Source: Amblyornis subalaris (taxonomy: Eukaryota > Chordata > Aves > Passeriformes > Ptilonorhynchidae). From it: a DNA stretch of 64,000 nt. A model generated the notes under the pieces. It saw only the letters and a list, made by a program, of their open reading frames with translations. It did not search any database and had not been told where the DNA came from. A program made the position numbers and the translations under genes. Of this stretch, positions 24,961 to 38,450 are shown piece by piece. Each line of letters starts with the position of its first letter. The stretch's first letter is position 1. The stretch spans positions 2,484,786-2,548,785 of the forward strand of contig JACAXG010000079.1 of NCBI GenBank assembly GCA_018881555.1, read 5' to 3'.

Positions 24961-27900
24961 TCTGAGCCCTAAGTGTTGTTAGGGAAATATTTGGAGTGGA
25001 CTGGCATGTGAATAGGGCTGCTAATAATTTCTGAGTGTTCCTGCTGCAGCTGGGGATGCAAAATCTTTGTTTGAAGTTTTAGAAAATAAAAGAATGTGCT
25101 GCCTTCAATACAACAGATTTTTTAAAAGTTGAAAACATTGTAATAGAAGTATTTAACATAAGCAGTAGAAATGGTAGAGCCTTCAGGGAATACTATTTCT
25201 ATGGCAGTTTGGTCTGAACCCTTGATCTTGTGTGGCCCGTACCTTGCTGGCTTCTGCAGAGCTGTCTCTGGCACTGGGGTCTGCTTTTGCAGCTTCCCAC
25301 ATTTTGGAACCTTGGCTTCCTCCACACGGCAGACCTCCTCACTTTGCTACCGCTCTGTGAAATGCCACACCCTCTTCTGTGAAAGCTGTGAGAGCATCTG
25401 ACAGCTAGAGAAGATCCAGGGGTTACTCTGGAGTGGTATGAGAGCACCTATTGGTTTACCATAGAAGCCCACAGCACTGCTAGGGTGACAAACTCCAACA
25501 GATGTTACAACACACTTATAGGTGAAACAAAAATATGATCTTGGCTTTTTCATTCAAATGGTCCTGATCATTTGCACATAGTTTCCCCGAACTAACTCTG
25601 ATTTATTGAGAAATTTCATAGGGGCAAGTATGTGCTCTTTGTGAAGAAACATTGCCAGATCCTGTTCATGTTGAAAAAAAGAAATCAATGACTCAAATGA
25701 ACATAAAGATCAGATTTGCTTTGTAGCAAGGAAGCAGATCTGACAGACTAACTATAAAGAGACTATCTCCATGCCTGTATGTGGGTGTATGTAGTTCCCT
25801 CTTTTGTCGGGAAGTTGAAATCTCCAAATTATTGATGACTTAAACCAACAAATCCTTCCTTACATTGTAGTTACTTTGAAATTTGTTTCATATTGGGATT
25901 TTTAGGTGCAATTTTCAAGTTTGTAAAATTGATGCCCTGAACAGGATATTTTTGTCTGCTCCTTTAGCAGAGGGAAGGACTCTGACCTTTATCTTTCCAG
26001 TATGAGGCCTAAACTAATATTTCTTTCTGCTGTAGTAATTTTTTTTCAATAAAGTGCTTCTGGGTACACCTAGCTCTTGCCAAGATCAGGAACATCTCAG
26101 CAGCCTTGCTGAGACAATGCAGGCTTTGTATAGCTGTGGCTGGTAGGGCTTTGGTGACACAGTAAACTCGACAGAGGAAAGCAACTTTTTAGTAACTGCA
26201 AAGCTGACTACCTGATATTTGAGGGCATTTTTGTCCTTTCCAAGCTTTCATTTGCCCTGATCCCAAGTAAGATTTTATTTGAAAAGAAGAAAGAGGTTTC
26301 TGATAGTTTTAAAGTGTGTTTTACAAAATGTACTTAGAGTCTGGATGTTATCTTTTGCTTAGGTAGGTCATAAAGCTGAGTCTAAACCAGCCTTATTTGT
26401 CATGAGATGGAAAGAAACTACAAATGCTTGAGAATCCTCAACAAGTAATAATGTGACAACAGTAACTTTCATGTATTTCCAAGGGGGGAATGGCTTACCA
26501 ACCACTATACCAAGAGGCTTTTTATCCTATTTGCCAATGTGAGGGTCACTGGGAGGTTTACTCTGGAGAAGCAACACCCCAAGTGATGTAGCTCAGAGTT
26601 TGCATTCATGTTTTGGCCTTTTGAGTACCCGGTGGATGTGCTGGAGTTGTGCCTTAGAAATAAATTGAAATACTGGCTCTGCTTTTTTGTTTTTTATCGG
26701 AGAAACTTAGTAAGCTCCACCACAAGTCAGGGTGTAGGTTGAGTTTCAGCAAGTTGAGTTCCCAGGAACATTCAAGGTGTCATTCATGACTGCTGTGTCA
26801 CAGAGCTGGGATTCCTCACCTGGGTGTTCCTGCTGTGTGTACCTGCTCATACAGGCGGAGCAGAAGGACTGTCACTGCCATGTGGGGTTTATGCACGAAG
26901 TAGCTGGTGAGAGGTAAGAGAGCGGTTAGATGCAGGTGGAGCACAAGGAAATGGTGAGGGGTCAGCCGGGTACATAGCGAGCACAGCATGCCAGCAGACT
27001 GGCTGCTGTTCCACTATCACAGCAGCAAGGGAGAGATTTTAGAAGGAATTTAGGAGGAGAGCAGTTGTGACCAGGGAGGTAGTCCCAGTGAGGAATTATG
27101 AGAGAAAACAGAGGGGGCATGTGATGGGAAGCATAAAGTAGGTGTTCAAAAGCTGCGAAAGACACCCATTTGTGCTATTCAGCTCTGCTTGCCTGAGCAT
27201 GTACTGTGTGTAAGGACAGCTTTTATTTAATTTGTTAGAAGATGGAGAGATGGTCAACAAGAGCACAAAAAATGAGTGGCACATTCAAAGCTATGAAAAT
27301 GATGCTTGAAGTAGTATTTGAAAGATGAAACAATTGGATCAAGATTGTAGATCAACACTAGATCAATTATGAAAGAACAAAAAGGAATGTCACCATTAAC
27401 GAGCTAATGTGAGGGTGAGACCCCAGAGAAGTGTTTAAGCTATTAGAGCAGATAGCATAGCCAATGTCTTTGACATGCAAGCAGAAAGCATCAACAGGTC
27501 TTAGCTGTACCTTGAAAGAAAGGCTGCCCAAATGAAAACTGTGCTTTGCCTGCAAACAGAGCAGTAATGGTCACCGTGGAAAGGAGAGAAAAGAGACTTT
27601 GGGTATCCCTTGAGAGTGTGGATATTAGAGACTCTGCTTTATCCACACATAGCTGGAAGTGATAGCTGGGCTCTAAGCAGGCAGTCTTTCAATCTTTCTA
27701 GCAGAAAAAAACGACTGAGAGGCATCGACTAGGCTGGATATTATAGGGACGCAAATAGAAGGAAATTGAAATGTAGAGAGAATTTGCAATTTAACTTCTT
27801 AGAGACGTAAGGGTTAAAAGCAAAAGAGAAGTCATCAGGGCTGATGGAGTGGAAATAGCAGAAAGGCTAAATGGTGGACATAATGTGGGAGGCTAATGGA

Positions 27901-28226
27901 TGGTGCTGAATGGGATCACTTGAAGGTTAGTGCAGGAAAAATTCAGCAGTAGAGAGCCCCTGGGCAGTGCATGCGAAATAAACAGTCTTTTTTAATGAGG
28001 AAAAGAAAAGGATCCGGGCAGCAGAGGAATGGAATAGGTGGAATGGACACAGCATGTCAAGGGAGGGTGACATGGGTCATCAGCACAAACCAGCAACAAT
28101 AAGAAGAGAAAAACGGGGAATCAAAACCCGAGGAGGAAGGTGGACTGGTTGGACTTGGGTGAAGGGAAGGCATTTGCAGGGCTGGGAAGAGAAGGGAAGG
28201 GAGAAAATGAGAAATGAGCAATCCTT
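24961..28226. other. Noncoding stretch, purine-biased in its second half
   Basis: No exon is recognised. From about 26,900 the + strand is noticeably rich in A and G (GGAGAGCAG, AGAGGTAAGAGAGCGG and similar), and this increases towards 28,284. Open frames are short (82 codons or fewer) and uninformative. Confidence 0.55.
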
Positions 28227-28284
28227 GAAAAGAGGAGGAGGAGGAGGAGGAAGAGGAGGAGGAAGGAGAAAGGGGAGGAAAAGG
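28227..28284 (+). repeat. 58-nt pure polypurine tract, (GGA)n core
   Basis: Not a single pyrimidine occurs between 28,227 and 28,284. The centre (28,232-28,264) is mainly GAG/GGA triplets. The mirror-like G/A composition is of the kind that can adopt triplex (H-DNA) structures. It produces a meaningless Gly/Arg-rich open frame. Confidence 0.95.
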
Positions 28285-30400
28285 TCAGTTTACTGAGTCT
28301 GATCCCAGTCAGGGAAAAGCTGAGACAGAAGTGTTTNATTAGTGTTTGAAAGCTGTGCTCAAGATTTCAGGACCTGTAAGAAAGAAAGTATGAAGAGACT
28401 GTGGCTAACAGGTCTTTAAATCTGGAGGGTGTGCTGGGGTGACAAACAGAGGGCATGAGGTCTGAGCAGCATGCAGGGTGTGACTGCGGGAACTCTTATG
28501 GTTGGGGAGGGAGGAAGAGCCAACCAAAGCTGGGGAAAAAGCATGAAAGGCAAGGAGGGAAACATGATCACGCATGCAGGGACATGTCCTCTAGGTATTT
28601 TTGCAACAAAAGAGCACGTTCAACTCACCTCAATAAAATATTAACATTATTACCATGACTTAAGGCCATGTTTCTGGCAGCAAAATTTCTGTTGACTCTG
28701 TATGCTGAAATTTCACCAGAGTTCATACACTATTATTCACATCCTAATGTGAGTGCTAGTCCTCACAGGAAGCATTTCACTGTCATTAGCATTTCCATTA
28801 AAGGTAGCACTAATATGGTGCCTGAAGCTCACAGGAGCATAGCCATGGGTAAAGCTGCAAGCAGAGGTAGAGTTAATGGGTGAGTGTATTCAAACTTTTG
28901 GGTCTGCAGTAAAGTCTGTTCCTCCTGAAGATGGATTCTGCCTTTGGCTTCTTAGGCTCATGAAGCAGGCAAGAAAAGACACAACTTATCTGACTTGCTG
29001 AGTGCACATGTTTGATGAATGTGGAGATGCCTCTGGCTGGGTCAAGGAGATCTGAATGTGCTTGTTGTTGCTGCCATATGTGGTATCTCAGTGTTTACAA
29101 AGTAAATGGGATGAGTAGATGCTACTGACGAGGTTGTCTGCGCACCCTGAGCACCTGCAGAGTGGCTGCAGACATATCCAGCGGTGTTGCACAACCCCAG
29201 GGTCCAGGAGCAAGCTTCAACCTGGGCATGGCCCAAATAGGCTACAGTTGTCCTGCACAGAAGGGAAAAAAGTGATTTTCATAGAGGGTAATTGTATTGA
29301 GCAATGATAAACAAAAAGGCTTTTACATGCTTCTTTCACATACTGAAGTCCCAAGTCTCAGCTTACCTACATGAGTCACAGGTCAGACTGTATGTGTGCA
29401 TAATAAATCTTCCTAAGCACCACAGGGGTGGCAAGAGGTGTCTGGAATGTCAGGAGGGTGCCCTACCACCTGTGATGTGTGATCAGAGGGAACAGGGTCT
29501 GAGACAGGCAACAGCTCCTAGACACACCTTTGTCTGCACTGTTGTGCTCCTCTCTGCATTGTAAGGTGCCAGCCTGGAGCCCTCCCTGATACTGTAAGGT
29601 CTGTTCTCTGAGCTGTGTTTTACCATAGAGGTTTGCAGGTCCTTGCTGGAGGTGCTGAGAAGATATCTTCCCATGGTCACTCTTTATTTCTCTTGGAAAC
29701 TTCTGGTTTTCTGCAGGGAGTTGTCTGCAAGCTTACATTTTTGGTAAGCAGCAAGACAGACTGGCAAACAATTTTAGTTTTTACTGTTTGCTAGCCTTAT
29801 GAGTCTAAGTAAGAAAATTCCTGTTGAAATTCCTGTGCAAATTCCTGGCCATTCCCATGGCCACCTGCCTCGGGGAAAGTTTATCGGGTACACTGTCTGG
29901 TTGATATACAGGGCACTGTATAAAACCTACAGCTCTGAGGAATGTGGAATGAGCTGCCAGAAGCCCTGAGTAAACACATCAAGTATTGCTAAACTGAAGG
30001 CACTGGTGGCCTTGTCTATTGGCTTTTGCATCAGAATGAGAAAAGCCCAGGGCAAGCATTTCACTTATAGACCAGTTCCAGGGCTTTTTGCCCCCCTCCT
30101 CTATCTAGAGCAGTATCTGGAGTTTCAACAGTGGCTTTTTGATTCCTGTCATCTCCCAAAGATGGGAGGTGTGCTAGGGGGAAGAGAGGCACCATTAAAA
30201 CACATTCGGGATTTGAGAGGTGTTTCCAGTGATCCTGCTAGTCCCTGGGCTGTGGAGTTGCTGAGAGCAGGTTGCTGGTACTGTTGTGGTGTCCACCCCA
30301 TTGGCCTTTACTAAGGAAACTGAAATCTGAGTCAGATCAGGGCATTTCCACGGACAGATTACTGAGTTGTTTTTGTGGGTTTTTTTTAAAAAAGGAAAAC
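28285..30400. other. Noncoding stretch, no gene recognised
   Basis: An N interrupts the sequence at 28,337. Open frames reach only 86-102 codons (29,304-29,564 and 30,006-30,314, both +) and show no domain. The phrase GTGGAATGAGCTGCCAGAAG at about 29,944 resembles a CR1 coding-end phrase, but its flanks do not continue the match, so no element is called. Confidence 0.55.
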
Positions 30401-30434
30401 GTTTATATTTGTATATTTATACAAATATATAAAC
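30401..30434. repeat. AT-rich imperfect inverted repeat
   Basis: GTTTATA and TTTGTATA on the left are mirrored by TATACAAA and TATATAAAC on the right around a TT centre, with a two-base bulge. The 34 bases could extrude as a cruciform or fold as a hairpin in RNA. The pairing is almost entirely A-T and therefore weak. Confidence 0.85.
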
Positions 30435-33400
30435 AGTATATACACTATGGGTATCAGCACAAATCAGTCTCAGTGCTGGATTTTTAATTCCCAAAGCACT
30501 GTTAGTTACCATCTTCATCTGTTTTAGGGAGGTGATCTTGATGGGATAATTTTACCCACTGTGCCATATTTTTTTTCTCTCCTCCTGTACACCAGAAATA
30601 CACTCTTGAGGAGTGCTACAGGAGACAGGCTGTCAAAGAATATATTAAATACATAAAAAAGGTGATAAGGATACACCTTCTTCTAGCAGGAAGCATATCT
30701 CTCTCTGTATTTTCCAACAGACACAACAGGGGTTTTTTTCTAAGTAAATAAGTTGTGTAAAACATACAGGGTCTCCAAAGAAAATTAAAGCAAAATTGCT
30801 GATGATGCAGTCTATTTGCCTATGGGCAACGTAATAAACTTAATTTTATGAAAAATGCCATTTATCTGTAAGCCTAGAAGGTTAGGTTCTCGATAAAGCT
30901 CCATACTGGTAATACTGAAAATCAGTTAAAGGCTGCAACTCTGTCTATGCTGCTGGTACACAAGACATGGACTGCACAGGAGATTTGTAAGCTGGGATGT
31001 AAGTTTATAGTATCTTTGGACACATCTTCATGTTTTTAATACATAGGCAACTGTATGTTCTCTTTTTGTTGTACTCCAAAGTAATCAGAAAGGATCCTGC
31101 TGCAGTTTGGGAGCTGTAATTGTGCTACAACAGGGGGGATACAAGGCTATCTGTCCCCTGTGCCCTAGGAATACCCACAAAAGGGTTGGACAAACCCTTT
31201 CCAGAGCTGAGGCCGGTGCATAGAGGTTTAGATAAGATTTTTAGTTGTTGTTGCGCAAGTTCCTTTTGGAGTCCTGTGTTCAAAGCTGGGTCACTGCTTC
31301 CCCATCCTCTGAGGTTCACCTTCTGGCACTGGTGCTGGTTTCTGGGGCCTCCACACTCTCCACTAGCTCTGTGTCAATCAGTGAGTTTGGCTCTGTGGCC
31401 AGGGTGGCATCCTGGCACAGGATGCATGTTTGCAAGGATGCAAAGTGAGTGGTCTGTGGAGCACCAGGGCATACACAAGATGGTTCAGAGCACTAGGCAA
31501 CTGGATGCAAAGATGTTGGAGCCATGGAAAAGCAGAAGGGATGAATTCCCTTCCTGCCAACATCAGGAGCCTTGAATGACAGGCAAGGTGGAGGAACCAG
31601 ACTTTCCTTTTCACTGCATTTCTACATTGTTCGAATCTGGGTTTCAGCCACAATACCAAAATGCAGGAAGGGCTTAACTTAGGCCTGACCTCTGACAAGG
31701 GGGCACTACTTCTGTGTCTTCTAAATCAAGCACTGTAACATGAACAGTGTGAGATGAACATCATTTTGTTGCTCCTTCTGTAGATCCAAACCACTTATAT
31801 CACATTTCCTCTTCGTCTAATCTTATCTGGTTTGTGTTGCAATCCTTGCTGTGCTTCCCTATTTCCAAATCAAAGCACAATCTTTCTGAAAAAAAAATCT
31901 GAAAGCTGCCTCCATTTTGAAACGTGGCCTGTTTTAAACAAAGAACATCAGGTGGTAGTTAACTCATCAGTTTGTTAACCCTTACCTGGAAAGTAACCGG
32001 TGCCAAAATCATTGCATTTTTAAGGCTCCTGCAAATGTCAATCACTATTAAATAAAAGTTTCTCCTGAGTTCACACATACTATTGTATGTATATGTGTGA
32101 TAAGATGTAGGACAAGCCAGGCAAGAAGCAAAAATATACGAATGACTGGTTTTGCAGGAAAAGCACCAGTATAAAGCTTAGGAAACCTGGGTTCATTTTG
32201 CCACAGAAAATGACATGCATGAGTTAACAATGGTATGGTCAAGTGGTTGCTGTGTATATCTGCTTTGTGGTTACTGGTCTCTGCTGGTAGAGCTGAACAT
32301 CCCATTGGGTTGTGAGGTCTACTATGGATGATCTGTGGGGAGCTTTGGCAAACCTCAGGGATTTTTCTGTTTGGTTTATGCCTTCAGTTTGACAGGGTTG
32401 GGCAGTTGTGCTGTGAGAGTCCCGGGAAAGGATGAGGGAATGTGCCGATCACAGCTGGACACCTAACCCAAACCTCTGGCAGCCCCTGGGCTCTCTGCTT
32501 CAGGTCCTCTTCCCTCACCCCTACAGCCTGGGGGTGAGGGGGACTTTGTGAAGCACTGCAATGGCACAAGCTGTCAAGGGACGGGGAGGGGGAACTGCCC
32601 AGCAGGCTGCATTTCATGATCCAGCTGTGTCCCTGTGAAGTGAGAGCAAGGTCCTGCTGACAGAGTGGGGTGAGCAGCACTTGCTGTGAAACTCCAGGGA
32701 CAGGGGAGAGCTGGGAGTCCCCGGGGTGCTGGTGGGACAAGTCCCAGGTTTCTGCTTCAGATCACTGGTTCTGGAAAAGCAGTTTGAAATGCGCTGCTGA
32801 AGTGCCTGTAGGTTTACTGTTGAAAAACAGATATAACTGTTGTAGCCCACTCTGGAAAAAAGTGTCCACATGATATAACCTACAGAGCTCTGGGACTGTA
32901 ACTGCTCCAAGTGCATGAAACTTTGCATCCAAAAGTTTCCATTGCACAAGCAGATGTAAAAGGAAGAAGACAGAGCAGCTCTGGTTAATAAGGATGTCCT
33001 GCATTTTCTGTTACGAGACTATTTTTATTTGTTCATAATTTTGCAAAGCTTTAAGTCCCTGCATTGCATGGCAAAATGCCTGAGGCCTGTGAATTGTTCT
33101 GCATATACCCAGATAGAGGCCCAAGAGTCACTTAGCCTAAAATTATTTCTGAAAATCAAAGTTAGAGAATTTGCTTTTTTTCAAACTTTTGTAAACTCTA
33201 AGGCAGTGACTTGACCTCAAGCAGAGAAGTGGCTTTTGTGTAGGGATCAAAGCAGGATATAAACCTTTGAAAACACAGTTTCCATATGTTTAGTGGAAAC
33301 TTAAACTTTTAACTTCCAAGTCCCCGAAACCACTGTTGGCATTGCCTATGCTCTGAGCAAGACTTGAGTCGCAGGTTGAACATAAAGCTGCTGGGCTCTG

Positions 33401-33488
33401 CACCAAGTTCAAGAGGCATCTAAAGATAAAGGAAGCAGAGGAACAGGAACTGGGGCTTGGGGCTCCTGAAAAGTGGGTTGGTCCTAGT

Positions 33489-33514
33489 GGGAAGGGAAGG
33501 GATGGGAAGGGAAG
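33489..33514 (+). repeat. (GGGAA)n short tandem repeat
   Basis: About five G/A pentamers with one T interruption lie within a generally purine-rich 33,480-33,530 stretch. Confidence 0.85.
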
Positions 33515-34054
33515 AGAGAGAAGACAACTGTCTGCCTTGAAAAGCTGATGAGGAGTCAGAAGGCTGATGGAAAGGGGGATCTGATAACTCAAACAGAAGT
33601 GATTGAGAAGTGGTGGCTGGGCAGGGAGACAGCACATTTGGGAGCAAGGTCTGACATGGGAGGCTACACTCGGAGCCAACCAGGCAGGGGTTCTCAGGGC
33701 TAGAAACAAGAGGAGGAAGAAAATGTGGGAGTTTGGGGCACAAGGACTATTGGACAAGGGCAGGAACAGAAGAAGGGGCAGGTCATCCAAGCAGACTGGA
33801 CAGAGCCCAAGCCAGAGCACTTGGGGATGTGAATCCAAGGGTTTTCCCGAATCCAACTTTGCCCTGGGAAGCTGTAAGAAGTCACCCACTCCTGCCTCTT
33901 CCCTCTTTCTCTGCTGCTGCCCTGCCTCTGTCATTTACCGTTACTTTGTGAAACAGAAGTCCATGCAGTAAATCTCATGTGCTACCCCTCTGGTGACACA
34001 CACACCAGTAGGATGCCTCATGATGGAATTTGAGGTTGGGTTTCAGTTTGCATC

Positions 34055-34069
34055 AAAAAAAAAAAAAAA
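34055..34069 (+). repeat. A15 homopolymer
   Basis: Fifteen As follow GCATC. No retroposon body is recognisable upstream. Confidence 0.9.
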
Positions 34070-37000
34070 TACAGGGAAACTTAGGAAACCATGCACAGAT
34101 TTATCCTACTCATAAAAAATATGAAGTATAGAATTCAGATAGTGCCAGANTTATAGTCTGCACAATCCTAGTTTGCCTTCTGGTATATATTATAATAGTA
34201 TGATCCTGGTTTTTTGACACATGCAGTACTGATGAGGGTTTTTTTGAAGGAGCCTTGCCATATGCTGTGCATAAAAAGGAGGGTGGACAATGAACTTTAA
34301 ATATTTAAATTTTTTTTCTCCTGCTGTTCAGGATGTAAATGGTTCATGCTCTTGAATTGCTTTGCTCTGAAGAGAGATTTATTACTCTTTGGCTTTCTAG
34401 TGGTGCTCATTGCTATAACATTTAAATACTTAGAAACAGTAATGAGATAATCTGCACAGCAACCATTTGATATTTATTTACTAAAAAATAGGGACATGGG
34501 ATATAAATTAAGAAGTTTGCCATAGTTTTGACTGTACAGTTTAGGGTGCCAGGCACAGGTGAACTTGCTTAGTTAAAAGTCATCTTCACTGAACAATGTG
34601 CTTTAGGTTAAACAAGCTCTAGCTATAGGCTTATGTCAAGCTAAGATGTTATTTTGGGTGATCAGAAATACACATACATAAATAAGTTGAAGTGTTATTT
34701 CCATGTTTTCAAAATAATGCAACCACATGGTTTTTTGCTTTAGAATGACATTTCATTTTAAAAAATGTCACCAAATTTAACAATAGAAATGGGGTAAAGA
34801 ATTCCGAAATTAAGTGTTTGCCCTGCGGCTAAACAAATTTTCTCCTTTTCTTGTTTTATTTACACTTCGGCTACCAGTGTGAGTCAGTCACACTGCTCGC
34901 CTCATGACTCTACTTTCCAGAGAACTGAGTTTTGCTTAAGATCCACGTTTTCAAAATGCATTTCCCAGACAGTCCGCTTGCAGCTCTAAGTGCTCATTGC
35001 TTCTACAAGCAAACTGCAGCCCAGAAAATGTTGCCGTCTGAAAACAAGGAACATGCCATTGGTCACCATCTGTACAAAGCTTGGTTTAAATGACTTGGCC
35101 AGTGACACACAGGATCCATGTGCAGACCAGGGGCAGAAACCTGTAATCAAGAGCCTCTTTATTTGCCTTAGCTAGGGGTTCCACTTTCCTGCAGTGCATC
35201 AGGCTCTGTGTCACCTCCTTTGTCTGTGGCAGAATGGTGGGACAGCAGCCACTGTTGGTGCCTGAGCCCAGCTTCTCTGCAGGAGCAAGGCCACCCTCTG
35301 TACTGCATGGCAAGCAAAGGAGGCCACTGTCTCCCACGAGGGTCAGAGCAGTGTGAGATCCAATTTGCAGCACTCACTTTCCAAATACGAGGTGCTCCAG
35401 GGAACCTCTGGCACTTCACAGGGGAAGCAGCACATTGCACCACTCGCTCTCCCATGCACAGGTCTGCAGGATCCATCCAGACATAGGCTGGCACCTTCAC
35501 TTGGTGAAACATAGGAGTGAAGGCAGTGGTACCACTTGTCAGGTTGGAGGGTACCCAAGGAAAGCCCTGTGATGCTTCTGTCCCTCCTGGGCTGTAGAGC
35601 TGTAGAGCTGTGTTGGGGTGCACCAGAGACAAGTGGCTGGGGTGGGGAGATGCCAGCCCCCTGCCACTGCATAGTCAGGGACCTATGGGGCCAGGAGGAG
35701 AACTCACAAGCAGAGGCATCGTCATCACCAGTGGCTGGTTAGGTTTTCGGCTGGGAAGGGGGAATCCTGGGTTGCCATTTCTGTGCCATGGCCGCTTTCT
35801 GTGTTTTATCCACATCCCTGCACATCCATGGGGTAAAAGAGGGAGGAGCGAACATTGGCTTCTTGCAAGTGGGAGTCACTCACAGTTTGAATTGCCCTGG
35901 CTTAGAGGCTGGTTTGAGGATGCAGTGGTCCCACATGCATTCCCTCAGGTCAGCTGGAGAGCTGATGAGACTGGCCAAGCAGGACAGGTGACCAAAACCT
36001 TGCAGTGGGAGCCTCTTTCACTGACATCATTGCAGCTGAAATAGCAGCTGAAAAGATAAATGAGGCTGGTGTCCTTTGCATGGTAGGAAAAGGTAGGGGG
36101 ATAAAGAAGGAAGACATTATGGAAGACAAATAGTGAGGAGTGTGATGAGGACTGGGATATTACCCATGCTGGGTGTACTAGTGTTAGACATTTCCTTGCT
36201 TAGGGAATACATCCAGAATAGCTCTGGCCACCACAGTGCACTTCTTCTAGAGATCTGTTTAATAAAAGTGGCCTGTAAAAGCAGAAGTCAAATGTAGCAA
36301 TTCACCCTGTTCTGCTGGGGTGTTTGACCCTCCTTTTCCTGGTGGATGACAATTGCAAGTGATAGCTACCTGAAATTAAGCTGTTTTCAGGTGAGGAACA
36401 GGAGTTTGGTCAGAGACTGAGACGATGGGGCTGTGGACTCGGGGTTGCCCACCACACAAGGCTGTCTCTCTGCTTTACACTTTGCCTTCAGGCAGGCTAG
36501 GGCTGAGGCACAGCTGTGCAACGGGGATGCTTTCCCTCCCATCAAACCATCCCAAAAGCCTCTGTGACTCAAGAAAGGTGCAGGATCAGAGCCTAAATGT
36601 ATTACATATCCTAGCCAGTGTGAACTGGCAAAGCTTTGGTCCTTTTAATATATTTTTCTAAAGCAGAAATGGACAACTGAAAAATGCTTGTTGCACAGGG
36701 TACCACAGACACCAGAGGGAAGGCATCCCCTGGTCAACAAGCTTGAAATCCAGAGTCAGAAATGAAGCACACAGAGCAACCTCCCTCATGCATAGCAAGT
36801 GGCTGAAGACAAAAACTCCTGTCCTGAGTGGGCTGCAACACAGCAGATCATGCTACAGCCTTCATTGAGCAAAGCTGAGGTGTGAACATGCTTGTGGAAA
36901 CTAATGGGTGAATGATTCATGAACAGAGAAAAGGACCTCCCGAAACACTAGAAGAGTTTGCATCTCTAATAGGGGACAAAGCATTTTAACTCTTCTCCTA

Positions 37001-38402
37001 ACTCATGGTGGTAGCAATACATTCCCTTTCATGCACCTGCACCCGTGCTCATCTGCACTTTCTCTGTTCTTCTGAAAGGCCACAGACTCTGAGGAGGACC
37101 TGCAATGCCTGGTGATTGCTTTGTGACACCATAGTAACTTCTCAAAAAGTGCAGGACTGTCATTATCATTTAATGTCTGTCCATTCCTCTGTTCATTTAA
37201 TGGAACAATCATAGAGAATGCAAGCCACCCTCTTTTCATCTTCAAAGCTTTTTTCAGGTCTGTAGGCTAGCCCAACTGTGTAGGCCGGGTCATATTTAGT
37301 TCCTTCTTCTCNGTGTTCTTCACCCCCACTTTCTCACACTGACAATACTAGGGGCCATAGCTGACCACGTAACTAGGAATATCTCTTCATCTGCTGGCCA
37401 GATTTTGCCTGTCTAGGCTGTATGCGCAGTGTGCTGATACAACAAACAGGGAAAACACAGTCTGAGTTTTGTGTGAGCCAAGGCAGCTCGCAATAGTGAC
37501 CATCAAGCAGCAGCTCAAAGCCACCTTGGCTGTCTAATGGAGGCAAGGAAAGCCTGTGTCTGCACAGGTTGTGCCCAGTTACTTGAAACTGGGGAAAATC
37601 AGCACGTGGTTTTCTGGCTTTCAAAGCTGAATTGCCATCAACCCCCTTGGAGATAACATGCATTATTACTGTTGTACTCGAGCAGGGTGGGGTTTTTTTG
37701 CTTTGTATTCCCTCTCTGTTCAGACTTTGATTTAATAGTCCTTCTCTCCCTCTGTTTTGGTTACTTGATGTCTTAGTGCTTAGAGATTTCCCGCCTGTAT
37801 ATTGAAAGTTTTTAATGAAGAATTTCAGCAACACTCAGAGTTACCAGTAAAAGCCCTCTGCAGATTTTGACAGAAGGAGTTATATGAAATTACTTCTAAT
37901 CTCTTTATCCTTGTCACACCACTCTGCTATGCGGTAATACACCAAAGAATTTCCAGAAAGCGAAGGTTGGCCTACAATACCTACCCACTTGGTTGAAAAA
38001 AAAAATTAATAAAGGAATTGGGAGGTGAATTCAATCTGCTGCTTTGTTAGCTGGGGGACAAAGGAGGGGAAAAGTGGGGAGAGAACACTGGAAAAAGTAA
38101 ATGCTTTCTCAGTTTTATTCTTTTTTAAAAAAATAAAAACATGAGGCCAAGCAAGCCATTTCCCTCAAAAGTTTAGATCATGTTCTGAAAGTTAAAAAAT
38201 TAAGCATTTTGGTTGACTTTATCATGGCAGCTATCAATGGCATGTTGTTAATCCCTGTTAGAGTGGCAAAGCTGCAAAACAAATAACAGTATGTCCTTGA
38301 GTGCACCAGTCCTGTGCCTGACAGGTTTTCATTTTTCACCCCATTGCATAATGCTGGCACGCACATCCGGCACGTAGCGTATGAAACTGTCTAAGTAGGG
38401 CT

Positions 38403-38450
38403 TGGTCCTGCTTCCATTCAAGTCAAGGCCAATACTCTTCCAGTTCTCAA
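38403..38450 (+). repeat. Possible ancient amniote interspersed repeat
   Basis: TGGTCCTGCTTCCATTCAAG, followed by TCAAGGCCAATACTC, resembles the 'gatcctgctcccattgaagtcaatggcaaaactc' phrase that recurs in reptile and bird genomes. The resemblance is from memory and spans under 50 bases, so the family is left unnamed. Confidence 0.35.

Larger units (their letters stand above)
30435..38402. other. Noncoding stretch with GC-richer islands of overlapping open frames
   Basis: Ns lie at 34,150 and 37,312. A (GGGAA)n run sits at 33,489-33,514 and an A15 run at 34,055-34,069. The longest frames are 33,290-33,934 (minus, 214 codons) and 35,168-35,632 (minus, 154 codons). The first is Leu/Pro/Ser-rich because it reads the complement of a purine-rich strand. 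The second overlaps frames on both strands and matches nothing I know. CpG is scarce in both, so no CDS is called. Confidence 0.55.

Noticed and set aside
29930..30070. GTGGAATGAGCTGCCAGAAG, recalling a CR1 coding-end phrase
   Set aside because: Similarity does not extend into the flanks, so a chance match cannot be excluded.
31600..31660. GTTCGAATC, a tRNA-like B-box word
   Set aside because: No A-box or cloverleaf can be arranged at the right distance upstream or downstream.
33290..33934. 214-codon minus-strand open frame
   Set aside because: Leu/Pro/Ser-rich because it reads the complement of a purine-rich strand; overlapping frames exist on the other strand and no domain is visible.
35168..36044. 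Cluster of overlapping open frames on both strands
   Set aside because: Explained by locally higher G+C; the frames contradict each other and contain no domain.
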